DNA from: CBDDKZ01 sp965230415
GTDB taxonomy: Bacteria; Bacteroidota; Bacteroidia; Cytophagales; JAAEPT01
Length of the DNA stretch: 64,000 nt
NCBI GenBank assembly: GCA_965230415.1
Contig: CBDDKZ010000005.1
Location: 3,658,001 to 3,722,000, forward strand
Direction: 5' to 3'
This document shows positions 47,668 to 55,976 of this stretch, piece after piece. The position numbers and the translations under genes are program-made. The notes beneath the pieces were generated by a model. The model was not told where the DNA came from. It saw nothing but the letters and a program-made list of their open reading frames with translations, and made no database searches. Every line of letters starts with the position of its first letter. Within the stretch, counting starts at the first letter, position 1.

Positions 47668-48600
47668 ATGCTTAAGCAATTTGTAATCACAAGCCTGATT
47701 TTTTCATTTATAGTTACTTCCTGTACAGAAAATACTCGTAACGAGCAGGCTAAACCTCCGAAACTTGCGGAAAAACCGCCTAATGAAGAAAACACAGCTA
47801 TAGGTGCAAAGGAAAATGTTGTTAAGGATACAACAAGAGTTGTCACGAACTATATTCTTAACAATTACATAGATATACCGGGAGGGGAGTTCCGATCGCT
47901 TGAGTCTGTTATTGGCCTGATCTCTACAAAAGGTCTGGACTCGACCAATTTAGATCATTTAAAAGCTTACGTTTTAGAGGAGGTGCTTCAAGGTACTATG
48001 GAATCAACATGTGTTGGCTTTGATGATCACTACATCAAGCAGCGTTATTTTCACCATGTTTACAATAACCTTCCCGATTTTATGGATAAAAAAGAGCGGC
48101 ATATGCATTATTACCATGGATGCAATAAGTCTTCTCAATACCATAAACTAATGGCCTATGCCATTTACCGGATAGACCGTAGTGCTGAAAACCTGGATAA
48201 TCTCTATCATACCGTTAAGCCCTGGCTGGCTACCCTAAGACTAAAAGAAAGGGACGACTCACTTCAAATAAAAGTCATCGTGGATGATTTGATATATTCC
48301 TACCGGTTTATAAGTGAACTGCCTGATTATAAGCAGCGTTTAGATAGCGCTTATAAGCTTGTGTGGTCGTATTGGCAGGGCGAACATTATGATCCAATGG
48401 AAAACGATGCTTATGGGCGTACAATCTGGGATGATATGCCTTATTACAAAAAGTACCTGGATTACCAGCGTTATAGAGATTTATATACTGATATACACCA
48501 GGATTTTTGGGTGTTTACATTTTGGGTGCGCAGGTTTCATGAAGGAAATATGGATACCGTTTATCGCTTATTACTCGATTTCAGGAAAATTTATGACTAA
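47668..48600 (+). CDS. Lipoprotein of unknown function
   Basis: A 310-residue lipoprotein: hydrophobic signal ending FIVTS-C at about residue 19, a low-complexity KPPKLAEKPPNEEN linker, then an alpha-helical domain rich in Tyr, His and Asp (HHVYNNLPDFMDKKERH, DYQRYRDLYTDIHQDFW). The frame is open from a GTG at 47641, but ATG at 47668 gives a normal signal peptide. I do not recognise the family. A terminator follows at 48641. Confidence 0.65.
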   Translation: MLKQFVITSLIFSFIVTSCTENTRNEQAKPPKLAEKPPNEENTAIGAKENVVKDTTRVVTNYILNNYIDIPGGEFRSLESVIGLISTKGLDSTNLDHLKAYVLEEVLQGTMESTCVGFDDHYIKQRYFHHVYNNLPDFMDKKERHMHYYHGCNKSSQYHKLMAYAIYRIDRSAENLDNLYHTVKPWLATLRLKERDDSLQIKVIVDDLIYSYRFISELPDYKQRLDSAYKLVWSYWQGEHYDPMENDAYGRTIWDDMPYYKKYLDYQRYRDLYTDIHQDFWVFTFWVRRFHEGNMDTVYRLLLDFRKIYD

Positions 48601-48640
48601 AATGCTTGAATACGGTGTTTCGCTTCAGGTAAATGAAGCA

Positions 48641-48690
48641 ATAACTGAGCAGGACCAATTAAAAAAAATGTCCTGCGCAGTTATGTTTTT
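48641..48690 (+). terminator. Rho-independent terminator after the lipoprotein gene
   Basis: Stem ATAACTGAGCAGGAC (48641-48655) with GTCCTGCGCAGTTAT (48670-48684), a single mismatch in the middle, a 14-base A-rich loop and a following GTTTTT tract. Confidence 0.7.
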
Positions 48691-48726
48691 GCTCGCCACT
48701 AGAAATTGCTTCAGTCAAGTAACTAA

Positions 48727-51192
48727 TTATTCCTTGATGATTAATGTGGAATACTCCGTTCCGGATTTTAGGAAGAGTTTAAGAATGTAAGTGCCCTCAT
48801 GAAGAGCAGCTACCTCTAGTTGATCTGTTTTTTTGTGAATCTCTTGCCGCAGTACTTCAATACCATCAATGGATATGAGGCTGATACGTTCAATAACTTC
48901 GTCTGCCTCAATGTTTAAAAATGTATGAGTTGGAACCGGGTACCAGGATAAGGTGATTGTTTCTGCATCATAGTTGGCGGAGACAATGGCTTTATTCTCG
49001 TACCAGGATAGTTTGTCTATATACGCATTGATAAATACTGGCTTAGAAGCCGCGGCAGTGACATCTAAATCTCCGTCATTGTCAACATCTCCTGTTGCTA
49101 TACTTTGAATTAGATTTGATAGACTATCAATTAGTTGTGCTGGTGAAAAAGCATGTGTGTGTTTATCATAACCATGCCAATTCAAGTTACCATTGCTACC
49201 CGAAAGCAAATCTACATATCCATCATTATCGATATCAGCCAAATGAATAGCCGAACAGCCTTTTAATGTTATATCAGATGCCAAATTAAATGAAGAGGCA
49301 TTATCCAGATTTTCAAACCAACTGATCCCTTCTTTTGGTGAAGAACAGATGATATCTTCATCACCATCATTGTCGATATCGAAGTGAAGTAAATTATCGG
49401 CTTCAATTAGATCACCTATAGCCTGCGTCTGACCAAAAGTACCAATTCCGTGTTCATTTTCATACCAAACCACTTTGTTTTCAGATCCGGAGCTTGCAAT
49501 AAGATCAGTATCACCGTCATTATCTAAGTCGACGGGTAATAAGCGACTAAAATTATTCAGTTGTGTATTTAGAATTTGTGCTTCATTGAAAATGCCTTTG
49601 CCGTATTCATTTTCAAACCAGATAATTTTACTATTGTTGTAAGAAATAGCTACAATATCTAAGTCTGAGTCACCATCTATATCCGTAATATGCAAGTCTG
49701 TGCTTGGTTGACTCGCCAGCAGTATTTTTTTCTTGCTAAAACTGCCATGTCCATCTAGGTTTTCATACCAGCTGATATGTCCGGTGCAGCCATACCTGCC
49801 GCAGTATCGCGAGCTCGTAACGATGTCCAAATCACTATCACCATCTAGATCGCCATAACACATGGCTACACAGCCTGGTGATTCAATAATATGGTAATTG
49901 GAGAATTTTCCGGTACCGTCAAGATTTCGGTACCAAATTAACCCATTGGCGGTTTTTGATGCGGTGAGGATATCGAGGAAGCCATCTGCATCAATGTCTA
50001 CGAATGCGGCTGATTGCAGCCCAAACGAATTACCTTTGAGAAGTCTAAAGGATTCGTTTAAGTTTTCTTTAGAGTCCAGATTTTCATACCATGAAAATCC
50101 ATGGAAAAACCCTGTCGTTAAAAGATCCATATCTCCGTCATTATCAACGTCAGCTGATTCCATACCCCACCCCATGGAAGTTGTTGCATTTTCGGATATT
50201 GTATGGGGTCCCGAATATAAACCTTGTTCCGTAAATCTAAATAAAGATATTACAGGCTCTTCGGAAATCGCAATTATGTCCAGGTCATTATCCCCATCAA
50301 TGTCCACAGGTTCAATATCAATTAGGTTTGTCAAAAGTTGGTTCGAAATTACTTTTTCATCACTAAATGTTCCATCACTCAATTGTTCCAGCCAAACTAC
50401 TCTGTCATCATCTCTTTGGAAGCATATTATGTCCGAATCGTTGTCTTGATCAATGTCTTCTATAAATACTTTTGCTATCGATTTTGACACCGCAGCTATT
50501 TTCTTCTCTGTATCAAAAATAGTATTACCGAGGTTTTTGAAACAGTATATACTCGTGTCTGCCGAATATTTTATAATGTCAATTTTATCATCACCATCAA
50601 TGTCTGCTGTCAGAACGCTAAACGTGTCACCATAAGTGTCGATAATATAATTTCTATCACTAAATTGATTGAATCCCAGGTTTTCAAAGAAAAGTAAGCG
50701 TCTATTATTTAATTCATGTGTGATTACGAGTAAATCAGATTTCTCATCATTGTTTAAGTCTACAATTTGTGTGTACTTGACATCTTCGATAGTTCCAACA
50801 TTCAATTCTTCTTTTGAGAAATTTCCTGCTCCGTCATTTTTAAGCCATTTAAGAGAGGAAGCGTTATTGTCTGGAAATACGAAATCGAAATCTCCATCTC
50901 CATCCAGGTCTTCGAAACTTATAGAGCCGGCCTCTATTTCTTCATCCTGTTCTATAATTAATCGTTCTTCTTCAAAATCTATTGATCCCTTATTTTTGTG
51001 CCAAATGAGTGACGAATAATGAAGGCGAACTACATCAACCTTGCCGTCGTTATCCAAATCAACTACCCATGTTTTGTCAGCATATGATCTATAGCCATTG
51101 ACTAATACATTTTCCGAGTTTGGAAATAAATCTTGCGTATAAGCTGTTAAAAAAGTACACACCAATAAATGTGCTAAAAGTAATTTTTTCAT
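48727..51192 (-). CDS. FG-GAP/VCBS-repeat surface protein with T9SS sorting domain (copy 1)
   Basis: An 821-residue protein: signal peptide (LLVCTFLTAYTQ), then about fifteen FG-GAP/VCBS units of about 45-50 residues built on D-x-D-x-D-G-D-x-D calcium loops and K-W-[LF]-x-N or I-W-[FY]-x-N strands, and a type A T9SS sorting domain (about 745-821, ending GTYILKLFLKSGTEYSTLI). The repeats should form beta-propellers or a linear superhelix that binds calcium. It is expected to be attached to the cell surface. It is the last gene of a six-gene run and is a clear paralogue of the gene at 51245-53704, 52 bases away. Confidence 0.9.
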   Translation of the reverse strand: MKKLLLAHLLVCTFLTAYTQDLFPNSENVLVNGYRSYADKTWVVDLDNDGKVDVVRLHYSSLIWHKNKGSIDFEEERLIIEQDEEIEAGSISFEDLDGDGDFDFVFPDNNASSLKWLKNDGAGNFSKEELNVGTIEDVKYTQIVDLNNDEKSDLLVITHELNNRRLLFFENLGFNQFSDRNYIIDTYGDTFSVLTADIDGDDKIDIIKYSADTSIYCFKNLGNTIFDTEKKIAAVSKSIAKVFIEDIDQDNDSDIICFQRDDDRVVWLEQLSDGTFSDEKVISNQLLTNLIDIEPVDIDGDNDLDIIAISEEPVISLFRFTEQGLYSGPHTISENATTSMGWGMESADVDNDGDMDLLTTGFFHGFSWYENLDSKENLNESFRLLKGNSFGLQSAAFVDIDADGFLDILTASKTANGLIWYRNLDGTGKFSNYHIIESPGCVAMCYGDLDGDSDLDIVTSSRYCGRYGCTGHISWYENLDGHGSFSKKKILLASQPSTDLHITDIDGDSDLDIVAISYNNSKIIWFENEYGKGIFNEAQILNTQLNNFSRLLPVDLDNDGDTDLIASSGSENKVVWYENEHGIGTFGQTQAIGDLIEADNLLHFDIDNDGDEDIICSSPKEGISWFENLDNASSFNLASDITLKGCSAIHLADIDNDGYVDLLSGSNGNLNWHGYDKHTHAFSPAQLIDSLSNLIQSIATGDVDNDGDLDVTAAASKPVFINAYIDKLSWYENKAIVSANYDAETITLSWYPVPTHTFLNIEADEVIERISLISIDGIEVLRQEIHKKTDQLEVAALHEGTYILKLFLKSGTEYSTLIIKE

Positions 51193-51244
51193 CGTTTAAA
51201 AATTTATATGGACAAAAAGGTCGTCTTTATAATGTTTTTCAGGG

Positions 51245-53704
51245 TTATTCTCTGACGAACAAAGTAGCATGTTCTTTTCCTGATCTAAATATGACTTTTA
51301 GAATGTAAGTACCTTCCTTAAGCGAAGAGAGGGGAATTTGATCGGTTTTTTTATTGACTGTTTTGGTAAAAAGGTCAATGCCGTCAATGGAAATAATGTG
51401 GAGTTCTTCGATTTCCTCTTCAGATTCTATTTTTAAGTACGACGAGGCAGGAATGGGGTGCACCGATAAAGAGATCGCTTCATCTTCATTGATACCCGCA
51501 ACGATGGACGTATTCTCATACCATGAAAGTTTATCACAACTGAAATCGTAGGCATGATGATCTGTAGTTGCGCTTAAAACATCCAAATCCCCATCATTGT
51601 CAATATCGCCCGTGGAAATACTTGTTACGCGATACAGTTCACGGCTTATATGCTGAGCAGGTTTGAATGTGTTTTCGTTATGGTTATAGGGGAACCATAC
51701 AAGCTTTTTATCAGTAGTTCCGGAAAGAAGATCAGGGTGTGCGTCGCCATCTATGTCTGCCAGATGTATAGTTTCAAAACCCTCAGCTGTAATTTCATTT
51801 GGCAGGGAAAATGAAGAGGCGTTATCCTGGTTTTCTAACCAACTAATTCCTTCCGTAGTTGAAGAGCAAATAATATCCTGATCGCCGTCTTGATCAAAGT
51901 CCAGGTTTAAAATAGTACTTCTCTTTGAAAAATTACCGATTATTTGTTTAGGTCTAAATGTACCTATGCCAAATTCATTTTCGAACCACACAATTTGATC
52001 GTTGAAACGGTAGGTGGAAACAATATCGATATCTCCGTCATTATCCAAATCAACCGGATGTATATGCATGATAAGATCTTCACTCAAAGTGATCAATTGT
52101 CCCACATTAAAAATACCCCGGTTGTATTCGTTTTCAAACCAGATAATTTCTTGCGAATTGTTAGTAGCAATAATGTCCTGGTCGTTGTCATTATCAAGAT
52201 CTACAAGGTGTAAATCGGAGAAATGCTGACCTTCTATCAACGTTTGTTTATCACTAAATATGCCCAGGCCGTCTATATTTTCATACCACACTATTCCGTT
52301 TGCGTCAGCGGAATATGATGCAACTATGTCCTGATCCCCATCTCCATCCAGGTCGCCAATTTTTATGTCAGATACATCACTGTCTTTGGAAATGATACGC
52401 ATTTCAGAAAATGTGCCTTGACCATCTAAGTTTTTGTACCATGTTATGCCATTGAAAAGATAAGAGCCTGCTACTATATCGAGCAAGCCATCGCCGTCTA
52501 GATCTGTCAGTGCACTTGAGCTAAATCCACGTGAGAATCCGTTTAGTAAATGGTGTCCGGGTAGCAATTCTCCGTTTATAGCTGCATTTTCATAGAATGT
52601 AAGCCCATGATTTAAATTACTAACTAATACATCGAAATCACCGTCATTATCCATGTCTGCGGTAGTAATTTCGTTTGGGTAATAGTAGGAGTAGCTACCA
52701 GGGGTTGAATAATAGCTATTAAATTCTTCATCTCCTACATTAATAAACACAGAAAGTGTACTACCGCGAGCTGTATTAAGTTCTTCCGAATTAGTGATAA
52801 TATCGAAATCTCCATCATTGTCAATATCTACTATGTCAAAATCTAATAATGGTGCAGGCCCATCTATGACTGGTTTTTCAGCTTCAAAAGTATGGTCTTC
52901 TAATTGCTTTAACCAAATAATTTTGTGCTCAGAAGTCTTATCTAAATACATTAAGTCTATAAAACTATCTTTATTGATATCCATTGCGATAACTATAGAT
53001 ATTGAGGATGAGGTAGGAATGGTAATAGCCGTTGAACTGAACTTACTACTACCAAGGTTTTTATACCAGTATATATTAATATGAGATCCGTATTTTATAA
53101 CATCAACATTGTTGTCACCATCAATGTCTGTCGTAATTATCTTAAAATCGGAATCCTCATAATCTATAGTGTGTATTTCAAATCGTGACGATTCCCATGG
53201 GCTTTCCATCCAGGCTATACGATTATCCTCATCATTAAAATATAAAATGTCCATTTTTTGATCGTTGTTCATATCAACTATTTCAATGTGTTTGAAATCA
53301 AATAGTTCGTGATTAATGATTTCTTCTTTACTGAAATTTCCTATCCCGTCGTTTTTGTACCAAATGAGAACATGTTCCCGGGCAATAATAATATCCTGGT
53401 CATTATCACCGTCCAGATCTCCAATGCTGATAATATTCCTGTTACTGGATGTTGACGGAAGAGAATCTATGAAACGTTCATCGTTGAAGCTGGACGAACC
53501 ATCGTTTTTATACCAAAGTAACTCCCAATAATGAAGTCTGATTACATCCATATATCCATCGTTGTTTAAATCTGCAGTGAGTGTTTTAAGCGCTCGTGCT
53601 CGTTCTGTGTGGACAATGAGATGTTCCGGATCAGGAAATAGGTCCTGAGCTTGTGCTACCTTAAAAAGTGTTATTAAAGTAATTGTTAAAATAATGTGTT
53701 TCAT
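51245..53704 (-). CDS. FG-GAP/VCBS-repeat surface protein with T9SS sorting domain (copy 2)
   Basis: An 819-residue protein with the same layout as the previous gene: signal peptide (LITLFKVAQAQ), about fifteen FG-GAP/VCBS units (for example DLDGDGDQDIVA, DLDNDGDIDIVS, DIDGDAHPDLLSG) and a T9SS type A sorting domain ending GTYILKVIFRSGKEHATLFVRE. Opening segments also match (DLFPDPEHLIV versus DLFPNSENVLV), showing tandem duplication followed by divergence. A Ca-binding, adhesive or matrix role is likely from the repeat type. It is preceded 17 bases upstream by the T9SS protein gene. Confidence 0.9.
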   Translation of the reverse strand: MKHIILTITLITLFKVAQAQDLFPDPEHLIVHTERARALKTLTADLNNDGYMDVIRLHYWELLWYKNDGSSSFNDERFIDSLPSTSSNRNIISIGDLDGDNDQDIIIAREHVLIWYKNDGIGNFSKEEIINHELFDFKHIEIVDMNNDQKMDILYFNDEDNRIAWMESPWESSRFEIHTIDYEDSDFKIITTDIDGDNNVDVIKYGSHINIYWYKNLGSSKFSSTAITIPTSSSISIVIAMDINKDSFIDLMYLDKTSEHKIIWLKQLEDHTFEAEKPVIDGPAPLLDFDIVDIDNDGDFDIITNSEELNTARGSTLSVFINVGDEEFNSYYSTPGSYSYYYPNEITTADMDNDGDFDVLVSNLNHGLTFYENAAINGELLPGHHLLNGFSRGFSSSALTDLDGDGLLDIVAGSYLFNGITWYKNLDGQGTFSEMRIISKDSDVSDIKIGDLDGDGDQDIVASYSADANGIVWYENIDGLGIFSDKQTLIEGQHFSDLHLVDLDNDNDQDIIATNNSQEIIWFENEYNRGIFNVGQLITLSEDLIMHIHPVDLDNDGDIDIVSTYRFNDQIVWFENEFGIGTFRPKQIIGNFSKRSTILNLDFDQDGDQDIICSSTTEGISWLENQDNASSFSLPNEITAEGFETIHLADIDGDAHPDLLSGTTDKKLVWFPYNHNENTFKPAQHISRELYRVTSISTGDIDNDGDLDVLSATTDHHAYDFSCDKLSWYENTSIVAGINEDEAISLSVHPIPASSYLKIESEEEIEELHIISIDGIDLFTKTVNKKTDQIPLSSLKEGTYILKVIFRSGKEHATLFVRE

Positions 53705-53721
53705 AATAGTTGGGTTCTTAA

Positions 53722-55170
53722 TTAATTCACTTGTATTTTTTTAAAAATAACCTGCTCGTCAAATCTGATGGCGACCAGGTAAAATCCGTTTTCTAGTTGT
53801 GAGATGTCATAAATGCCAGTGCTATTAGATTCTGTTTCTTTTATGAGATTACCATAACTGTCTATAAACTCCAGGCGAACTTTGTGCCGACCGGGTAAGT
53901 CGGTTTTTAGGTGTAGGGTGTTTTCCACGGGATTTGGAAATAGCGTAACAAGCTCTGACAGGTCCGATTGCCTACCGCCTTTGTTAGATAATAAGATGAG
54001 GTCTTTTGACCCGCATTCTATGCTTCTGGTGTTTGCATAAATCTGGTTCCATATTTCAAGCGTGTCCTGATTGTCCTGATTGTATATGAATGAATTCACC
54101 TGACCGCGTCCACGCATGAACTTTCCGGAAATGGTCAGGTTCTGTCCTGAGCTTAAGTAATTTCGGTATTCAAAAGCATGTGATTGAGGTGTGCATTGGT
54201 CTGATTCGTAGGTTTTTATGGTGTCCAGGTCTTCAATGTTTTGCATTGAGGATATTGCTGGCCACATGTTCCAGACAGGATCGTTAATGTGATAATAACT
54301 TTCTCTAACGGTGTCTTTTTCTATAAAATGATAGATACGATATGGGGAAGGAGTTGACTCCCATTCTATTTTGTAACCAGTCTTGATGTAAGTATAGATG
54401 AGTTGCGCGTTTGTTTCATCCAGTTTCTTGTCTATTACTTCCTTCAGGCAAGCGTCCAGTGGAGCACCGTTGTAGTTTTCATTTTCATATATAAAACGAT
54501 CCCCGATATCAAAATCGAATACTTCTCTGATACTGAGGTCTGATAGTTGGTGTTCTGATAAGGAGCCACATTCTTCATGCTGATTCTTAAAGTAAATAAG
54601 CCTTCTTTCAAAATTTTCCAAACTGTCACTACCGTGGTCGTGTGTTTCTTGAATTAATCCAAGGTTTTTGACCCATTTTCTGGTAAAAGTGAATGCCCTG
54701 CCAGATACGAAGCGTCTGCTAAACCCTGTGCTGTTTTTTTGGCAAAAAACATCGGAGTGACCATTGAAAGTAGTGTCTTTGATGGTGTTGTAAGGGCCAT
54801 ATTGAGGGAAATCTGAAGTGTCTGGCCTTACACTCACCACCTTGCGTTTTAGCTGGGTGTAAAATCTTTCTGAGGTATCGATTTTTGAGTATATATTCTT
54901 AATGAAGTCGCCGTTATAAACATGAGCTCTTCGTTGCGATCTGATTTCGTAAAACAACGTATCTCTATTGTCAGACCAGTACTTGGCTATTATTTTTTGG
55001 TATAAATGATAGTTGACGAAGTTATTCCACGGGTTTTTATAATCGAGAATTTCATATACAAATTCATCTCCTTCATTAAAAGCATATGCTTCTTCAAAGG
55101 ACAAATCCTGCGCATTCATTTGACTTATAAATAATGGCAGGAATAATATGGTTTTTAAAAACTTTGACAT
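53722..55170 (-). CDS. T9SS-exported protein with an internal duplication
   Basis: A 482-residue protein: signal peptide (ending FISQMNAQ), two similar domains (about 22-190 and 225-390) that both open with an [FE]-x-x-G-D-x-F-[VI]-Y-E motif (NEGDEFVYEILDY, DIGDRFIYENENY), and a T9SS type A sorting domain (LVTLFPNPVENTLHLKTD ... FKKIQVN). The frame extends upstream to 55284, but the ATG at 55170 (MSKFLKTILF) starts the signal peptide. No known enzyme motif is recognised. The gene lies between the lipoprotein and the FG-GAP gene with 17-19-base spacers. Confidence 0.8.
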   Translation of the reverse strand: MSKFLKTILFLPLFISQMNAQDLSFEEAYAFNEGDEFVYEILDYKNPWNNFVNYHLYQKIIAKYWSDNRDTLFYEIRSQRRAHVYNGDFIKNIYSKIDTSERFYTQLKRKVVSVRPDTSDFPQYGPYNTIKDTTFNGHSDVFCQKNSTGFSRRFVSGRAFTFTRKWVKNLGLIQETHDHGSDSLENFERRLIYFKNQHEECGSLSEHQLSDLSIREVFDFDIGDRFIYENENYNGAPLDACLKEVIDKKLDETNAQLIYTYIKTGYKIEWESTPSPYRIYHFIEKDTVRESYYHINDPVWNMWPAISSMQNIEDLDTIKTYESDQCTPQSHAFEYRNYLSSGQNLTISGKFMRGRGQVNSFIYNQDNQDTLEIWNQIYANTRSIECGSKDLILLSNKGGRQSDLSELVTLFPNPVENTLHLKTDLPGRHKVRLEFIDSYGNLIKETESNSTGIYDISQLENGFYLVAIRFDEQVIFKKIQVN

Positions 55171-55189
55171 CGTAAAAATAGTTGAGCCA

Positions 55190-55975
55190 TTATTGAATTG
55201 AATTGGACGATTCAAGATTAAATGAATGTGGAAAGTTAATGGGTAGACGAAAATTCCCATTTTGGAATGTAATAGCATCTCCACTTCGATTCTTTAAGAG
55301 ACAGTTAAAGGTACCTTCTACTATATGTGTATAAGCAACGGAATATTCCGGATCGTTGTAGTGAATTGCACTGATCTCATGGACTTCCAGATTATGATTA
55401 GTTGAATTGAAATCATCAGGTAAAGAATAATTGGAAACGGAGACGAATTCCTGGTCGTCAGTACGTAATATTAATTGGGCATAACTCTCCTTTAAACTAC
55501 CCTTTAAACCATAAATGGAGTCGCTCGTGAACGCAAAGTCTTCTTTCCAATCTTCATACGCACCATATATGAAAGGTTTTTGTTCAAATGTTAGTTCTGT
55601 AATACTGTTGACATTGGAGCTATCTATTTCTTGAGGTATATACGAAGACCAGAATTCAAACTCGATCTCAAAGTCGGCTATCGGGATTTTGATGCTGCTT
55701 CTTCGTGTGACCAAATCAGGGTGCCATATGGTATCCCAAATAGATGCTTCAGTAGGTATGTTTGGTAAATCACATATATTTAAATCGATATTATTTGTTT
55801 CAATGAAGGATGAAGCATCGGTAATTTTCATTTCCAGGAATAAACCGTTACCATCTTCACAAAATGGACGCTCGGTATCACTGGTAATAAGTGTCGTTTG
55901 CTCACATGAGAGTAACATAAAGATGAGCCCTTTAAGTAAAACGTTTCGTATAATTGATTTATATTTTAGGTTCAT
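55190..55975 (-). CDS. Lipoprotein in the ECF-sigma operon
   Basis: A 261-residue lipoprotein: basic N-terminus, hydrophobic stretch ending FMLLS-C at about residue 24, then a beta-rich domain without a recognised motif (YAQLILRTDDQEFVSVSNYS, AYTHIVEGTFNCLLKNRSG, FRLPINF). It starts one base after the end of the gene encoding the anti-sigma/barrel protein, so translation is almost certainly coupled. A surface or periplasmic partner of the sensor is inferred. The GTFNCLLKNRSGD-x-ITFQNG-x-FRLPI ending recurs in Bacteroidota lipoproteins of unknown role. Confidence 0.75.
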   Translation of the reverse strand: MNLKYKSIIRNVLLKGLIFMLLSCEQTTLITSDTERPFCEDGNGLFLEMKITDASSFIETNNIDLNICDLPNIPTEASIWDTIWHPDLVTRRSSIKIPIADFEIEFEFWSSYIPQEIDSSNVNSITELTFEQKPFIYGAYEDWKEDFAFTSDSIYGLKGSLKESYAQLILRTDDQEFVSVSNYSLPDDFNSTNHNLEVHEISAIHYNDPEYSVAYTHIVEGTFNCLLKNRSGDAITFQNGNFRLPINFPHSFNLESSNSIQ

Positions 55976-55976
55976 T

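Noticed and set aside
48359..48790. 143-residue plus-strand frame at the end of the lipoprotein gene
   Set aside because: It overlaps the lipoprotein in another frame and runs across a terminator into the FG-GAP gene; the composition is not protein-like.
49898..50449. 183-residue plus-strand frame inside the first FG-GAP gene
   Set aside because: It is antisense to the repeated D-x-D-x-D-G loops. Ser/Pro-rich repeats in such shadows arise from the reverse complement of Asp/Gly codons; the sense gene is complete.
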